Virus record (IMG/VR): IMGVR_UViG_3300021962_000028
Location: 94,623-158,622 of that record
Source of the DNA: a virus
DNA: 64,000 bases
Direction: 5' to 3' (one strand)
Position numbers and translations under genes: made by a program. Positions 7,823-16,376 of this stretch are shown piece by piece. How positions within the stretch are numbered: the stretch's first letter is position 1; each line of letters begins with the position of its first letter. The notes beneath the pieces are model-generated. The model had not been told where the DNA came from. It did no database searches and saw only the letters and a program-made list of their open reading frames with translations.

Positions 7823-9499
7823 TTAGTCAAAAGGGTTCGTCTCTGAATTTTGAGTTACAGGTGGTATTACCTGACTTTTAGACTTAGCAATTGAATCCAT
7901 AGCTTGTTGTCTCCTAATTCTATTTTTTTCAAATTCGTCAGCACTATTTTCAATATTTTGTAATTGTACTGAATAATATTCTTCAGCCGCCAACTTACTC
8001 TGTTTTACATCGGTTGACGTTTCTTCCCCAATTTTCTGAGCCGCCTCATAATTTTGTTTAATATTATCTAAATAAGTAATAGCCTCTTCTTGAGTAGGTT
8101 TACTTTCAGCCTCTTGTTTAATCTTAGTAAGTTCCTCTTGAGGCATTTCCTTACCGTAAAGTTTTTTGTAGGCAATTTTTACTCCTTCAGCACCTAATAT
8201 AATAGGTGTATCTACAGTTACTACTGCTTTACCCATTTTAACACTACCTTCTTTAATCTTAATACCAAATTTAGAAGCCTTTTGTGCAAAAGTTTTACCG
8301 ACAGTTGGATTTGTTGCGGCTTTAGCTGCATTAACCTTGTAAACTTCTTGAATAACCGTTTTAAATCCGTCGGGTTTTGTTTTTGCGGCTTTAGCAACAG
8401 TTTCATATAATTCTTGTGCGGGTTTTGACATACCTTCAAAAATCAATGGATTTGTACCATCAAACTTTCCTAAAGTTTCGACTATTTCTTTACATTCCGC
8501 TTCACCATATTTAACGGTGTTACCCAACCAACCTCTAATACCTGGTGCGTTATGTATAAGTGGTAACGCGGCAAATACAAATGACACTGTTGGGTCTAAA
8601 CCTCTGTCCATTTCATATAACCCGATACCTACGTTGAATGCTGCCTGAGTTAAGAAATCTAAACCTATCGTCACTAACTTGGCATTATTCATCACACTTA
8701 AGGCGGATGTTATTTCGGCCGATGCCGCAGTTGCAACCGCAACTCCTTCAGCTACCGCAACTCCCTCCGCAACAAAATAAGCCCCTACAATAATATCCGC
8801 AATACCTGCAGTTGCAATACCAATTAAAATTGCCCCACCAATCTGAACAATCCAACCGTATTCATCCCACCATTTATCACCAGTACTTCTTAAGTCGTCA
8901 GATGTCGGGGGTGAATAAGATACTTCTTTACCTCCTTCGGTTTTATAGTACCAAGGTTGCATAATCCAACCTCTATCATCCCTATCATTTTCGTTTTTAT
9001 AATGAATAGTCGCCCAATCGTAATTTTCGTCTTTTAATTCGATTAAGAAATGATAATTTTCGCCATTTTCGTGAGTAACTGTTGGTCCTGTTTTAAAGGA
9101 TTTAGGCCAATTCATCGCTGCAATTTCTTGCCAATACTTATTCGTCGGGAAAAATACTTTAGTCCCGTCATTCATTAATTTATACCAACCATATTTTGGG
9201 TCTTCTTTTAAACCTGGAAATAAAGTACCTGATGTGTCTGTATCTTTAAACATATCCCATTTAGTACCTTCAACTACGTCAATTTCTTGACCATTTAAAT
9301 AAGGCATTTTAATAGTAGTTCTTCTAGTCAAATAAGAACCGTCAGTGGTACCTCCAGGATTTTCTATAACACCATAGTTAGGTGCTCCTAAAACTGATTC
9401 GAGTATATTGATTTTTTTAATATTCTCGGTTAAAGTATCACCTACAGAATATTTCATTAATAATTTAATCCTATCTAAAGATTGTTCTTTATCACTCAT
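7823..9499 (-). CDS. Large protein with hydrophobic central segment, ends in NPFD
   Basis: 558 residues. The N-terminus SLDRIKLLMKYSVGDTLTE is a degenerate type C tag. Residues 60-210 look globular and aromatic. About residues 220-300 form a long Ala/Gly/Val hydrophobic block (GGAILIGIATAGIADIIVGA...), compatible with a membrane-inserting hairpin. The C-terminal part is a Lys-rich helix. The last residues, SETNPFD, match the NPFD of the repeats two genes downstream. No family is recognised. Membrane-penetrating ejected proteins of phages often have such a block, so I favour that reading at low certainty. Confidence 0.72.
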   Translation of the reverse strand: MSDKEQSLDRIKLLMKYSVGDTLTENIKKINILESVLGAPNYGVIENPGGTTDGSYLTRRTTIKMPYLNGQEIDVVEGTKWDMFKDTDTSGTLFPGLKEDPKYGWYKLMNDGTKVFFPTNKYWQEIAAMNWPKSFKTGPTVTHENGENYHFLIELKDENYDWATIHYKNENDRDDRGWIMQPWYYKTEGGKEVSYSPPTSDDLRSTGDKWWDEYGWIVQIGGAILIGIATAGIADIIVGAYFVAEGVAVAEGVAVATAASAEITSALSVMNNAKLVTIGLDFLTQAAFNVGIGLYEMDRGLDPTVSFVFAALPLIHNAPGIRGWLGNTVKYGEAECKEIVETLGKFDGTNPLIFEGMSKPAQELYETVAKAAKTKPDGFKTVIQEVYKVNAAKAATNPTVGKTFAQKASKFGIKIKEGSVKMGKAVVTVDTPIILGAEGVKIAYKKLYGKEMPQEELTKIKQEAESKPTQEEAITYLDNIKQNYEAAQKIGEETSTDVKQSKLAAEEYYSVQLQNIENSADEFEKNRIRRQQAMDSIAKSKSQVIPPVTQNSETNPFD

Positions 9500-9510
9500 A
9501 CTTTTAAATA

Positions 9511-9750
9511 TTACGTTAATTGATTTGCAGGACCATCTCTTTTAACCCTATCAGGTCTTTTCTCATTTGAAATCGGGTTTGCAGGACCTCTTGTTAGTTT
9601 AGAACCAACAATTCCTGACCAAGTTGTAACGTTACTTCCACCACCAGTTGACCCTCCAGCAGGAGCGTCTTCCTCCTCAATTTCGGTCTTATCATTTGAT
9701 GTGGTGTATTTTTCCATCAAACGTATTAAATAATCAACGTCTATCCTCAT
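9511..9750 (-). CDS. Small hypothetical protein, first gene of the large-protein cluster
   Basis: 79 residues starting MRIDVDYLIRLMEKYT, a possible weak tag. A Gly/Ser-rich stretch and a repeated GPAN(P/Q) motif follow (residues about 55-77). It lies 11 bases upstream of the next gene, so it probably heads the operon. TATTTAT is eight bases before the ATG. Function unknown. Confidence 0.6.
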   Translation of the reverse strand: MRIDVDYLIRLMEKYTTSNDKTEIEEEDAPAGGSTGGGSNVTTWSGIVGSKLTRGPANPISNEKRPDRVKRDGPANQLT

Positions 9751-9790
9751 AATTATCTATAAATATTTTGTTTTTATGGAAAAAAATCAA

Positions 9791-9798
9791 TACATTTG
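9791..9798 (+). promoter_or_regulatory. -7 element TACATTTG
   Basis: Four bases before the ATG at 9803. It overlaps the codons of a longer possible frame, which argues for the downstream start. Confidence 0.65.
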
Positions 9799-9802
9799 TC
9801 AT

Positions 9803-10309
9803 ATGAAAAATTTATTATTATTATTCGGGATTTTTGGTTTACTAATTTCTTGTGAGAAATACGAACAACCAACACTATTAAGTTTAAGTGGTGAGTATGT
9901 GATTGATAAAATTACATTTGAAAAAATAGATAACGCGGTAACTCCTGACGATACCATTTATCAACCTGGTACAATGTATATAAATCCTTTGGAAAGATTT
10001 CCTATGGATAGTATTAGTGTTGGGTTTACCAAATGGCATTTGGATTATTCAGTGATATCTATGAAACCAATACCGACAAATACGGGTCAATATATTTGGA
10101 CCAAACAATATTTCTATTCTGTAATTAACCATTATTCAAATTATGATTTAGGTTATTTAGATTTTAATTGTGAAGGTAGTAGACGAGTATTTAAAATTAT
10201 TGATGACCAAGCTGAGAGTATAACCTTAAGGTCCACAGGTCAGTGGGGTTATGCGGAAATAGGTCCTGATATTTCGGTTACATTACATTTAACCAGAATT
10301 GGTCCATAA
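9803..10309 (+). CDS. Predicted lipoprotein
   Basis: 168 residues from the second ATG, chosen because a TAnnTTTG promoter sits over the earlier one. MKNLLLLFGIFGLLISC is a lipoprotein signal with the lipidated cysteine at residue 17. The mature part (GEYVIDKITFEK...) has a strand-rich pattern like small Bacteroidetes lipocalin-type lipoproteins. It would be anchored in the inner or outer membrane, and superinfection exclusion is one plausible use. The host-type promoter suggests expression early in infection. It ends at a two-way terminator shared with the convergent gene. Confidence 0.75.
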   Translation: MKNLLLLFGIFGLLISCEKYEQPTLLSLSGEYVIDKITFEKIDNAVTPDDTIYQPGTMYINPLERFPMDSISVGFTKWHLDYSVISMKPIPTNTGQYIWTKQYFYSVINHYSNYDLGYLDFNCEGSRRVFKIIDDQAESITLRSTGQWGYAEIGPDISVTLHLTRIGP

Positions 10310-10310
10310 A

Positions 10311-10334
10311 AAAACCCTCAGAAATGAGGGTTTT
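10311..10334. terminator. Bidirectional terminator
   Basis: AAAACCCTCA-GAAA-TGAGGGTTTT, with A and T runs on the two sides, between convergent genes. Confidence 0.88.
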
Positions 10335-10339
10335 TTATT

Positions 10340-10636
10340 TTAGTATAAGTCTTTAGTTGGTAGTCTTTCAGGGTATATCATATAGTATTCATTTAAGAAT
10401 GCCAATAATTCATCTTCATCAACACCATCGTCTAAGTTCTCAACATCATCTTCGTCATCTTCATCATAGAAGTCTAAATCTTCCATTATTAGATTATAAC
10501 CAAAATCATCAGATTCACTTAATTCTATTTCATCGACACGAATCTCGTCGTTATTGTCTTCATTAAGTCTAAACTTTACTTCAATAGTATCTATTGAATG
10601 ATTAACGTAGTATGATATAATTTCTACTATTTCCAT
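10340..10636 (-). CDS. Small acidic hypothetical protein
   Basis: 98 residues, strongly acidic in the second half (DFYDEDDEDDVENLDD). The first third has alternating strands (TIEVKFRLNED). No domain recognised. Acidic small proteins of this kind are numerous in the window and may mimic DNA or bind basic host proteins, but there is no direct evidence. Confidence 0.6.
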   Translation of the reverse strand: MEIVEIISYYVNHSIDTIEVKFRLNEDNNDEIRVDEIELSESDDFGYNLIMEDLDFYDEDDEDDVENLDDGVDEDELLAFLNEYYMIYPERLPTKDLY

Positions 10637-10687
10637 AAAATATTATTTATAACAATAAAATATCTCAAAAAAATTAAAAATCCACTT

Positions 10688-11143
10688 TTAATTATATTTT
10701 TTAAATCTTTTGAACATATCTAAAGATTCCTGTAATTTCTCTTTGAAGTTGTCTTCTACTGAATCGTCCTCTAAGTATTCCGAGTTCATTTCTTCTTCCA
10801 TTCCACCACATTCAGTACATTCTTCTTCCTCAACGTAGTCAAACTCATCAGAACCTCCAATACCTTTAACTTGACCGTGTCCACATTCACAAACCTCTTC
10901 GTATAATCCACACTCATCACAAACGTTCTTAGATTCTTTCATATACATTTTATTGTTGTATTTTGACACATTACCTAAATGGTCTATCTGTAACCCATCT
11001 TTGTCATTTGCAAAATCTTGGGTATATAATGGAGTCATATTAGATTGTTGGTTATTTGTTGCATAACCGTCATACACTGTTTTGTGTTTATCTAATATGT
11101 TCTCTTTTTCTTCTTTTGTTATTGCTAAAAATAATCCGCTCAT
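10688..11143 (-). CDS. Type B-tagged cysteine-rich protein
   Basis: 151 residues. The N-terminus MSGLFLAITKEEKENIL is a divergent type B tag. In the middle, CDECGLYEEVCECG and later CTECGG give several CxxC pairs, suggesting a zinc ribbon. The C-terminus ESLDMFKRFKKYN is basic. A TATTTAT motif is upstream. Probably a zinc-binding protein of unknown function. Confidence 0.65.
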   Translation of the reverse strand: MSGLFLAITKEEKENILDKHKTVYDGYATNNQQSNMTPLYTQDFANDKDGLQIDHLGNVSKYNNKMYMKESKNVCDECGLYEEVCECGHGQVKGIGGSDEFDYVEEEECTECGGMEEEMNSEYLEDDSVEDNFKEKLQESLDMFKRFKKYN

Positions 11144-11227
11144 AATTTTTGTTTTTTTATATAAATATATTGACCTCTTGATTAATGTTTGTTATGTTTG
11201 ATATATAAGAATTGGGGAAGGGTTTTT

Positions 11228-11249
11228 GGTTTAATATCTTGGTAACTTA
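11228..11249. repeat. Dispersed 22-base repeat, copy 1
   Basis: GGTTTAATATCTTGGTAACT plus TA. Identical to 49449-49470 and close to 26301-26321. It lies downstream of a leftward gene. Confidence 0.75.
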
Positions 11250-11280
11250 TTTCTCTTTAATACTCTTCCCATTCTTTCTT

Positions 11281-11862
11281 TTAGTGGATTTTAATCCAAT
11301 AATTGAGCATTAGGGATGCGTACCTTTGAATATATCGATTAATTACGTTAATATCCATCTCTTTACCCTCTTTCTCAAGAACTTTCATAACACCTTTAAC
11401 CATTTCGTGTTGAGCTTTGTCTGCTAAGTCCAAAACTTCTTCAAATGATTCTTCATCACCAATATTCTTGTATTTAAATTCGTGTTCAATTCTTTCTTTA
11501 CCAAGATAAAGATACGGGGAAGCCCCGAACATATTAGTTATTCCTGACTCTCTTACCTTTTCCAAATATTGACCCAAAAATCTTGTATTAAAATTTTCAA
11601 CAATAGTTTTATTGTCAATAAACCATTTTGCTTTATCAAATGAATTTTCTTGAATAGGCTCTAATTTTCTCCAAGCGTCTGTTACAGATAATAAAGATAA
11701 TTGACTACCGTCCTCCCATCTAACACTATAAATCACTCCGTCCTTCTCAAAAGGGTCTCTACTTACTTTAATGACAGTACCTTTACTACCTGGCGACATC
11801 ATTTCACCTTCCATATGTAGTAACATTACTTTATCATCAACTTGTAACTCGGGATTTATCAT
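11281..11862 (-). CDS. Hypothetical protein with SH3-like N-terminal domain
   Basis: 193 residues. Residues 5-65 (VDDKVMLLHMEGEM...SKGTVIKVSRD...YSVRWEDGSQLSLL) have the strand pattern of a small KOW/SH3-like barrel. This fold often binds RNA, DNA or the ribosome. The rest is helical (EEVLDLADKAQHEMVKGVMKVL). No tag. The function cannot be named. Confidence 0.6.
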   Translation of the reverse strand: MINPELQVDDKVMLLHMEGEMMSPGSKGTVIKVSRDPFEKDGVIYSVRWEDGSQLSLLSVTDAWRKLEPIQENSFDKAKWFIDNKTIVENFNTRFLGQYLEKVRESGITNMFGASPYLYLGKERIEHEFKYKNIGDEESFEEVLDLADKAQHEMVKGVMKVLEKEGKEMDINVINRYIQRYASLMLNYWIKIH

Positions 11863-11905
11863 ATCTTTTTTTAATAATAAATATATTCATTATATTTATT
11901 GTTGT

Positions 11906-12526
11906 ATGAAAGTATTAATAACAGAGAATCAATATCGAACAATTCTATTAGAATCGTCTAAAAACTCATTAAATAATGTTTTAGAGGATTTAAAAGAGTT
12001 TGCAACAATGGTTATTGAAAAAACTCAACAGGATGTTGGAGTTAACTTAAAGATGTTATTAATATGGGGTGCTGGTGTAGGTGGAGTAATGGCTCCGTTA
12101 AATGAATTCATTCAGAATGGTGACTTCAATTTAAATGATTTTCAAATCGCATCTATATTATGTGCAACTACGGCAATTCTTTATGGTGAAAGTAAAAGTG
12201 TTATAAACGAATTACTTAAAGTTATAAAAGACGAGGGGATTGTAGATGAATTCAACAGAGTTTTATCGAAAGGTACTAAATTAAAGAAAGTATTTCTTAA
12301 TTTCATTCAAAGTCTTAATATGACTTTATCAAGTGTAACTAACATTATGAGTTACGCATTTATTATCCCTATTTTACCTATATTATGGGATATGTCTCAA
12401 ACAGGTGTTACTAAACCAGAGGTTAAAGAAATTGTGATTAGATTAATGTCATTTGGGTTAACCGCAATTTCAGGGAACACATTAAGAGAACTAGTGACAA
12501 AATTAGTCAACCGATTTAGGGACTAA
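11906..12526 (+). CDS. Type B-tagged integral membrane protein
   Basis: 206 residues from the internal ATG, chosen because MKVLITENQYRTILLES is a clear type B tag and TATTTAT lies six bases upstream. Four hydrophobic segments follow (about residues 45-65, 75-95, 145-165, 175-195; for example LLIWGAGVGGVMAPL and IMSYAFIIPILPILW). A membrane protein with this tag may be delivered into the host envelope or act late. No family recognised. It overlaps the convergent gene by 24 bases. Confidence 0.7.
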   Translation: MKVLITENQYRTILLESSKNSLNNVLEDLKEFATMVIEKTQQDVGVNLKMLLIWGAGVGGVMAPLNEFIQNGDFNLNDFQIASILCATTAILYGESKSVINELLKVIKDEGIVDEFNRVLSKGTKLKKVFLNFIQSLNMTLSSVTNIMSYAFIIPILPILWDMSQTGVTKPEVKEIVIRLMSFGLTAISGNTLRELVTKLVNRFRD

Positions 12527-13303
12527 TTTTCTAAAGTACTCTTCAATTTCATTCTCATCCATATCACCACCAGAATATAAATGAACTTTTTTACCACATA
12601 TTCTTTCAGGTATCAAATATAATGACAGATAATTTTCTTCGGTTTCACCCATACTAAACGCATCTGAAAATACCTGACGATAGGCCTCACCTTCCATAAA
12701 ATATCTAAGTTCTTCTAACTCGGTGTCGGTACTTTCCATCAATAATGTATATAACGACTCAACTAAATCTTGACTTACTGAAGTAATAACAACTTTTTTA
12801 TCTGAGTCATATCGTTTTAGTATTATTTTATCAATATTAAAACCACAATTAACAGTCACCTGATAGGAATGATTTTCAATATCATATAACCCGTCATACT
12901 TAACAATGAACATAACACCAAAGTCCTGATATGAAATACCAAAATCAGGTATTTTCTTAAACATACTTTCTAACTTATTCTCAAGTTTTAAAGGTAGATA
13001 ATAGTCACTTCCTTTAATTGGGGTCCCATTAACATAAATCCTATCTAAATTTACTGTCATATTACCTGACGAATCAATAAATTTAATTTTTTCATTAATT
13101 ATGTTATAAGCAAAAAATTCTAACATATAATGATTCCATCCTCTACCTTCAGGTACGGTACAATTAACATCTATTGATAATGTATCTTTTTTATGACCAG
13201 TATTATGAAACTTAAAGATAATTCCATTATCTTCATAATCTTTATGTGTCAATAACCTCTCAAGTAACTTGTACTCATTATCAGGAATATAATTATTTTC
13301 CAT
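12503..13303 (-). CDS. Hypothetical acidic protein
   Basis: 266 residues, no recognised domain, predicted mixed alpha/beta. It appears to contain two similar halves: the phrases MLEFFAYNIINEKIKFID and FDIDKIILKRYD-like segments flank repeated KL/SMFKKIPDFG patterns. Its C-terminus EEYFRKLVPKSVD resembles the ends of the small paralogues at 53-59 kb, which close with a helix and short strand. The start overlaps the end of the upstream metallopeptidase gene by 11 bases, so the two are coupled. Confidence 0.6.
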   Translation of the reverse strand: MENNYIPDNEYKLLERLLTHKDYEDNGIIFKFHNTGHKKDTLSIDVNCTVPEGRGWNHYMLEFFAYNIINEKIKFIDSSGNMTVNLDRIYVNGTPIKGSDYYLPLKLENKLESMFKKIPDFGISYQDFGVMFIVKYDGLYDIENHSYQVTVNCGFNIDKIILKRYDSDKKVVITSVSQDLVESLYTLLMESTDTELEELRYFMEGEAYRQVFSDAFSMGETEENYLSLYLIPERICGKKVHLYSGGDMDENEIEEYFRKLVPKSVD

Positions 13304-14282
13304 CTCGATAGTACTGTAATATTCTTTGGATTACCTTTTCTTGATGTTTATCATCTAAGGTATGTTTAGACTTGTTATTATTAAACCATTCCCGAGCACT
13401 TTGCTCAAACGGTTGTTTTCTTAACTTAGATATCCTTTTAAGACCCGCAACCTGAGCGTCTAACTCGTGTGGTTGTACGTAGTATTTTTTAGGGTTATTT
13501 GTAGTTTTTTTAGGTTTTTCATCACCTCTCTCCGCCTGTATTAAATGTTGTAGTTCGTGTCTAACTGTCTCATTTAAACTACCAACCAAGTCGTACATTT
13601 TTTGGGGGAAGTCGTTTTCATTATAAACTATTTCAATTTCCATAGTATCCTCATCATCATAATACCCCCCATCAAGTTCATAACCATCTACATCATCCGA
13701 CTTAACAATAGTTAGCTCAAGATTAAAATTAGTTTTTAAATTTGGGAAAGAATATGTGATGTCTTCACTAATATCTTCAGGTAATACATAATCACCTTCG
13801 CCCTGGCTTTTAAACACCCTAACGATGTCCTCAACAACTTTTCTAACTACGTTTCTTTTTTCTGATTTAGTTTCTTTAATCATTTCAGGATTTGATTCAA
13901 ATGGGTTATATTGTTTACCAACATATTCAATAGATTCTACACTAGGGTCGTCTTTAATACTAAAATGTTGTAAAACTCTCCAAATATATTGTGTTAACTC
14001 TCTAGTAAAATGATAGGACCTGTCCCAACATTTATTTCTTGTATCACAGTTGTCAAGTAAATCTGATAATTGGTGTGGAGTAAATTCTGTAACATAAACT
14101 TTTACCCCTACGTGATTTCTTGGTTCTCCCATATGTAATAATTCCACATCATTAACCAATTCTATCTTAAATGAACATTTAATAATGAAGTCAGGGGCTC
14201 CACTAACAAATGGACCCTCATATTGAAAGACTTTGTCTTTTATTACTCTATTAACTATTTTATATAAATCTTCATTATTCAT
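13293..14282 (-). CDS. Type A-tagged HExxH metallopeptidase
   Basis: 329 residues. The N-terminus MNNEDLYKIVNRVIKDK matches the type A tag, with Asp where others have Glu. A zinc site is seen at HELQH (242-246), with a likely third ligand in PHELDAQ (271-277), the usual layout of gluzincin-like peptidases. The upstream 230 residues are two similar alpha/beta segments of unknown role. TATTTAT lies four bases before ATG. A tagged protease may be packaged in the virion and act on host proteins or peptidoglycan peptides after entry; the target is unknown. Confidence 0.72.
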   Translation of the reverse strand: MNNEDLYKIVNRVIKDKVFQYEGPFVSGAPDFIIKCSFKIELVNDVELLHMGEPRNHVGVKVYVTEFTPHQLSDLLDNCDTRNKCWDRSYHFTRELTQYIWRVLQHFSIKDDPSVESIEYVGKQYNPFESNPEMIKETKSEKRNVVRKVVEDIVRVFKSQGEGDYVLPEDISEDITYSFPNLKTNFNLELTIVKSDDVDGYELDGGYYDDEDTMEIEIVYNENDFPQKMYDLVGSLNETVRHELQHLIQAERGDEKPKKTTNNPKKYYVQPHELDAQVAGLKRISKLRKQPFEQSAREWFNNNKSKHTLDDKHQEKVIQRILQYYRDGK

Positions 14283-14286
14283 ACTA

Positions 14287-14293
14287 ATAAATA
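14287..14293 (-). promoter_or_regulatory. Phage-type start-proximal motif TATTTAT
   Basis: TATTTAT on the gene strand, four bases before the ATG of the tagged peptidase. Same motif and spacing at 15612-15618, 44189-44195, 33846-33852, 52400-52406, 53842-53848 and 54478-54484. Confidence 0.55.
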
Positions 14294-14752
14294 CTATCGA
14301 TAGTAGGTTCCGTACCTATAAGGAATAGAAATTCCAAAACCAATATACGGTATGTCACTAACACCAACAGTAACAGATACATCCCATATGTCCTTATTAC
14401 GGGTTAAAAGTTTTATTGGTTGTAGTTTAACCATAACATCAGGGTAAAAAACAGGGTCTGGACCAATAGTTAAATCTGTTTTAACTCCTGCACCTAAAAC
14501 CACTCCACACTTTAAAAGTCCATAGGTTATACCTATTCTGTTAAAATAAGCATAAGGTGTGCGATAGATATAAGGATTTGAAGTCGCACCTATCTTATAG
14601 TAAGCGCCAATATAAAACCCAAAGTTATCATCGTTGATATTTTCAAACGAACAGATTACACTTCTATCTTCAGGAATAACGGTTAAACCTGAATATTGTC
14701 CGTACGACGGAACACTAATTAAAATCAAAAGGAATAATATTATTTTTTTCAT
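14294..14752 (-). CDS. Secreted outer-membrane beta-barrel-like protein
   Basis: 152 residues. Signal peptide MKKIILFLLILISVPSYGQ. The mature part alternates hydrophobic and polar residues with Gly/Tyr turns (GFYIGAYYKIG, GVVLGAGVKTD, ISIPYRYGTYYR), typical of a small Bacteroidetes outer-membrane barrel ending in an aromatic strand. It has its own host-type promoter, unlike the flanking tagged genes. Possible roles are surface modification or blocking of other phages. Confidence 0.7.
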   Translation of the reverse strand: MKKIILFLLILISVPSYGQYSGLTVIPEDRSVICSFENINDDNFGFYIGAYYKIGATSNPYIYRTPYAYFNRIGITYGLLKCGVVLGAGVKTDLTIGPDPVFYPDVMVKLQPIKLLTRNKDIWDVSVTVGVSDIPYIGFGISIPYRYGTYYR

Positions 14753-14756
14753 ACTA

Positions 14757-14764
14757 CAAAAATA
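14757..14764 (-). promoter_or_regulatory. -7 element TATTTTTG
   Basis: TAnnTTTG type, four bases before the ATG of the barrel protein. Confidence 0.65.
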
Positions 14765-14796
14765 CGATTTTATTTCTTATTTTACAAAAATATTTA

Positions 14797-14804
14797 TAAC
14801 TTTG
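14797..14804 (+). promoter_or_regulatory. -7 element TAACTTTG with overlapping TATTTAT
   Basis: TAACTTTG, four bases before ATG. TATTTAT also occurs directly upstream (14791-14797), so both motif classes coincide here. Confidence 0.65.
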
Positions 14805-14808
14805 TACT

Positions 14809-15039
14809 ATGAATAAACAAAATAACATTAAACCAGAGAAACCTACTAAATTCGAGAGAGTTTATGAGGATGAAGATACGATTAGTATTTGGAAATATGA
14901 TTTGAAAAAAACAACAACAGGTCCTGTTGAGGTTGAGATTAAATATAAGAAGGGGTATGTTCATCCTAAACCTGAGAAGAAAAAAACTTTAAAGGATTTG
15001 GTTGATGAGGAGAAAAAGTCTAAGAAGAAAGGGTCTTAA
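14809..15039 (+). CDS. Small charged hypothetical protein
   Basis: 76 residues, Lys/Glu-rich. The central strands are TISIWKYDLKKTTTGPVEVEIKYKKG cut into short pieces, and the tail is strongly basic (EEKKSKKKGS). No known domain. The Lys-rich tail may bind nucleic acid. It has a host-type promoter and overlaps the convergent neighbour by 20 bases. Confidence 0.65.
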   Translation: MNKQNNIKPEKPTKFERVYEDEDTISIWKYDLKKTTTGPVEVEIKYKKGYVHPKPEKKKTLKDLVDEEKKSKKKGS

Positions 15040-15607
15040 TTCTTTGTTCTATGGATTTTTTCATTATTAACAAATCCTGTAACTCTCTATTTTGAGATTC
15101 TGTTAAAACTTTTTTAGGCTTTCTTGACTCAACTAATGATGGTTTTCCAATATCATAAATTTCCCAATCACCTGATTCTGAGTCATATGTATCTTCATCT
15201 CTAAATTCACCATCATAGTAATCAAATCCGTGTGGGTCGTTATAAATGAACCCACTAACATAATCTTTAGAATAAGTATTAATACGATGTAAATATTTTT
15301 CTGTCGAAGATTTTCTAACGTCAACAGTTATGATAACAGGAAACACCATCATTTTAGGGATAGTAATGTCACCCTCACCATTAAAGTTATGGTTGTCCTG
15401 ATATAATTTCCAAAAAAACCCGTAGTCCTCCCAATTAATATCCATAATACCAAATTTCTTAAGCGAGGTATCAATTAACCCTAAAATAGTGTCATCATAA
15501 ACCTCATCATCAGTCCAACTAATATTTTCTTCAGTTGCTTGTTTATCGATTTCTTTGATAATCATTTTCAATATTGATACGGGTAATTCGTTTTCAAATC
15601 GTCTCAT
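15020..15607 (-). CDS. Hypothetical protein with internal tag-like end
   Basis: 195 residues. The N-terminus ELPVSILKMIIKEIDKQA has a weak type A flavour (MIIKE). Near the C-terminus, KKVLTESQNRELQDLL resembles a tag placed internally or C-terminally. The middle is acidic and aromatic. TATTTAT is four bases before the ATG. No function recognised. Confidence 0.6.
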   Translation of the reverse strand: MRRFENELPVSILKMIIKEIDKQATEENISWTDDEVYDDTILGLIDTSLKKFGIMDINWEDYGFFWKLYQDNHNFNGEGDITIPKMMVFPVIITVDVRKSSTEKYLHRINTYSKDYVSGFIYNDPHGFDYYDGEFRDEDTYDSESGDWEIYDIGKPSLVESRKPKKVLTESQNRELQDLLIMKKSIEQRIKTLSS

Positions 15608-15633
15608 ACAAATAAATACTTTGGAAATAAAAA

Positions 15634-15651
15634 AACCACCCGAAGGTGGTT
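15634..15651 (-). terminator. Hairpin terminator
   Basis: AACCACC-CGAA-GGTGGTT with a T run on the minus strand, just after the phosphoesterase gene. Confidence 0.8.
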
Positions 15652-15654
15652 CTT

Positions 15655-16353
15655 TTAATCATTACCCAAAAAAGTAACTTTGTTTGTGATTGGGTCCCAA
15701 TCAATATTCCAAGGAGTATGAGCGTAAAGATATCTTTCGTTCAATACTGATGCGTTGAAGTAATGAGTGTGTCCGTCAAAGTAGTGACCGTACCCAGTGT
15801 GGATATGACCACAAACGTGAATCTTTGGTTTGATAGTTTTAATTCTTTCAGCCAATAATTCACAACCTAAATGGTCTCCTCTGCGACCTTCAACATCATC
15901 CAAGAACCCCCAAGCTGGACCGTGAGTGATTAGGATGTCAGTATCCTCAGGAATCGCATTCCATTTTTCTAATAACTCAGAACCATTTTTAGGTAAATTG
16001 AACGCCCAATTATAAAATTCAGGTTGCCAAGGACTACCGTAAACTTTAACCATTTGTTTGTCATCACCAACTTTCAACCAATCATCTTGTAAATAATCAA
16101 CTGTTTTGTAAGAGTTTACAATTTGCATTGCTTTCTCAACGTTGTTTTGGAATCCCCAATCGTGATTACCCGCAATAAAGATTTTATGGTCGTAATTATC
16201 GATTTTATCAAACCATTTACAAAATTCGGTAATCTCGTGCTCATAACCCATAGAAGACATATCCCCTGCGTGGATTAACAAATCACCACCAGGTAAATCC
16301 TGAGTTATGTGTTTGTGTTTTGTGTGCGTATCTGATATAAATGTTATTTTCAT
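15655..16353 (-). CDS. Calcineurin-like metallophosphoesterase
   Basis: 232 residues with the full two-metal signature: SDTH (D8, H10), HAGD (D31), GNHD (N63, H64), ITHGPAWG and CGHIHTGYG near residue 195. The arrangement resembles bacterial YfcE-like or phage 3',5'-cyclic nucleotide and general phosphodiesterases. The substrate cannot be told from sequence. It is untagged with a TATATTTG promoter four bases before ATG, so likely early and cytoplasmic. A second phosphoesterase is at 60.1-60.8 kb. Confidence 0.9.
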   Translation of the reverse strand: MKITFISDTHTKHKHITQDLPGGDLLIHAGDMSSMGYEHEITEFCKWFDKIDNYDHKIFIAGNHDWGFQNNVEKAMQIVNSYKTVDYLQDDWLKVGDDKQMVKVYGSPWQPEFYNWAFNLPKNGSELLEKWNAIPEDTDILITHGPAWGFLDDVEGRRGDHLGCELLAERIKTIKPKIHVCGHIHTGYGHYFDGHTHYFNASVLNERYLYAHTPWNIDWDPITNKVTFLGND

Positions 16354-16357
16354 AGTA

Positions 16358-16365
16358 CAAATATA
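16358..16365 (-). promoter_or_regulatory. -7 element TATATTTG
   Basis: Four bases before the phosphoesterase ATG. Confidence 0.65.
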
Positions 16366-16376
16366 ATAAAATTATT

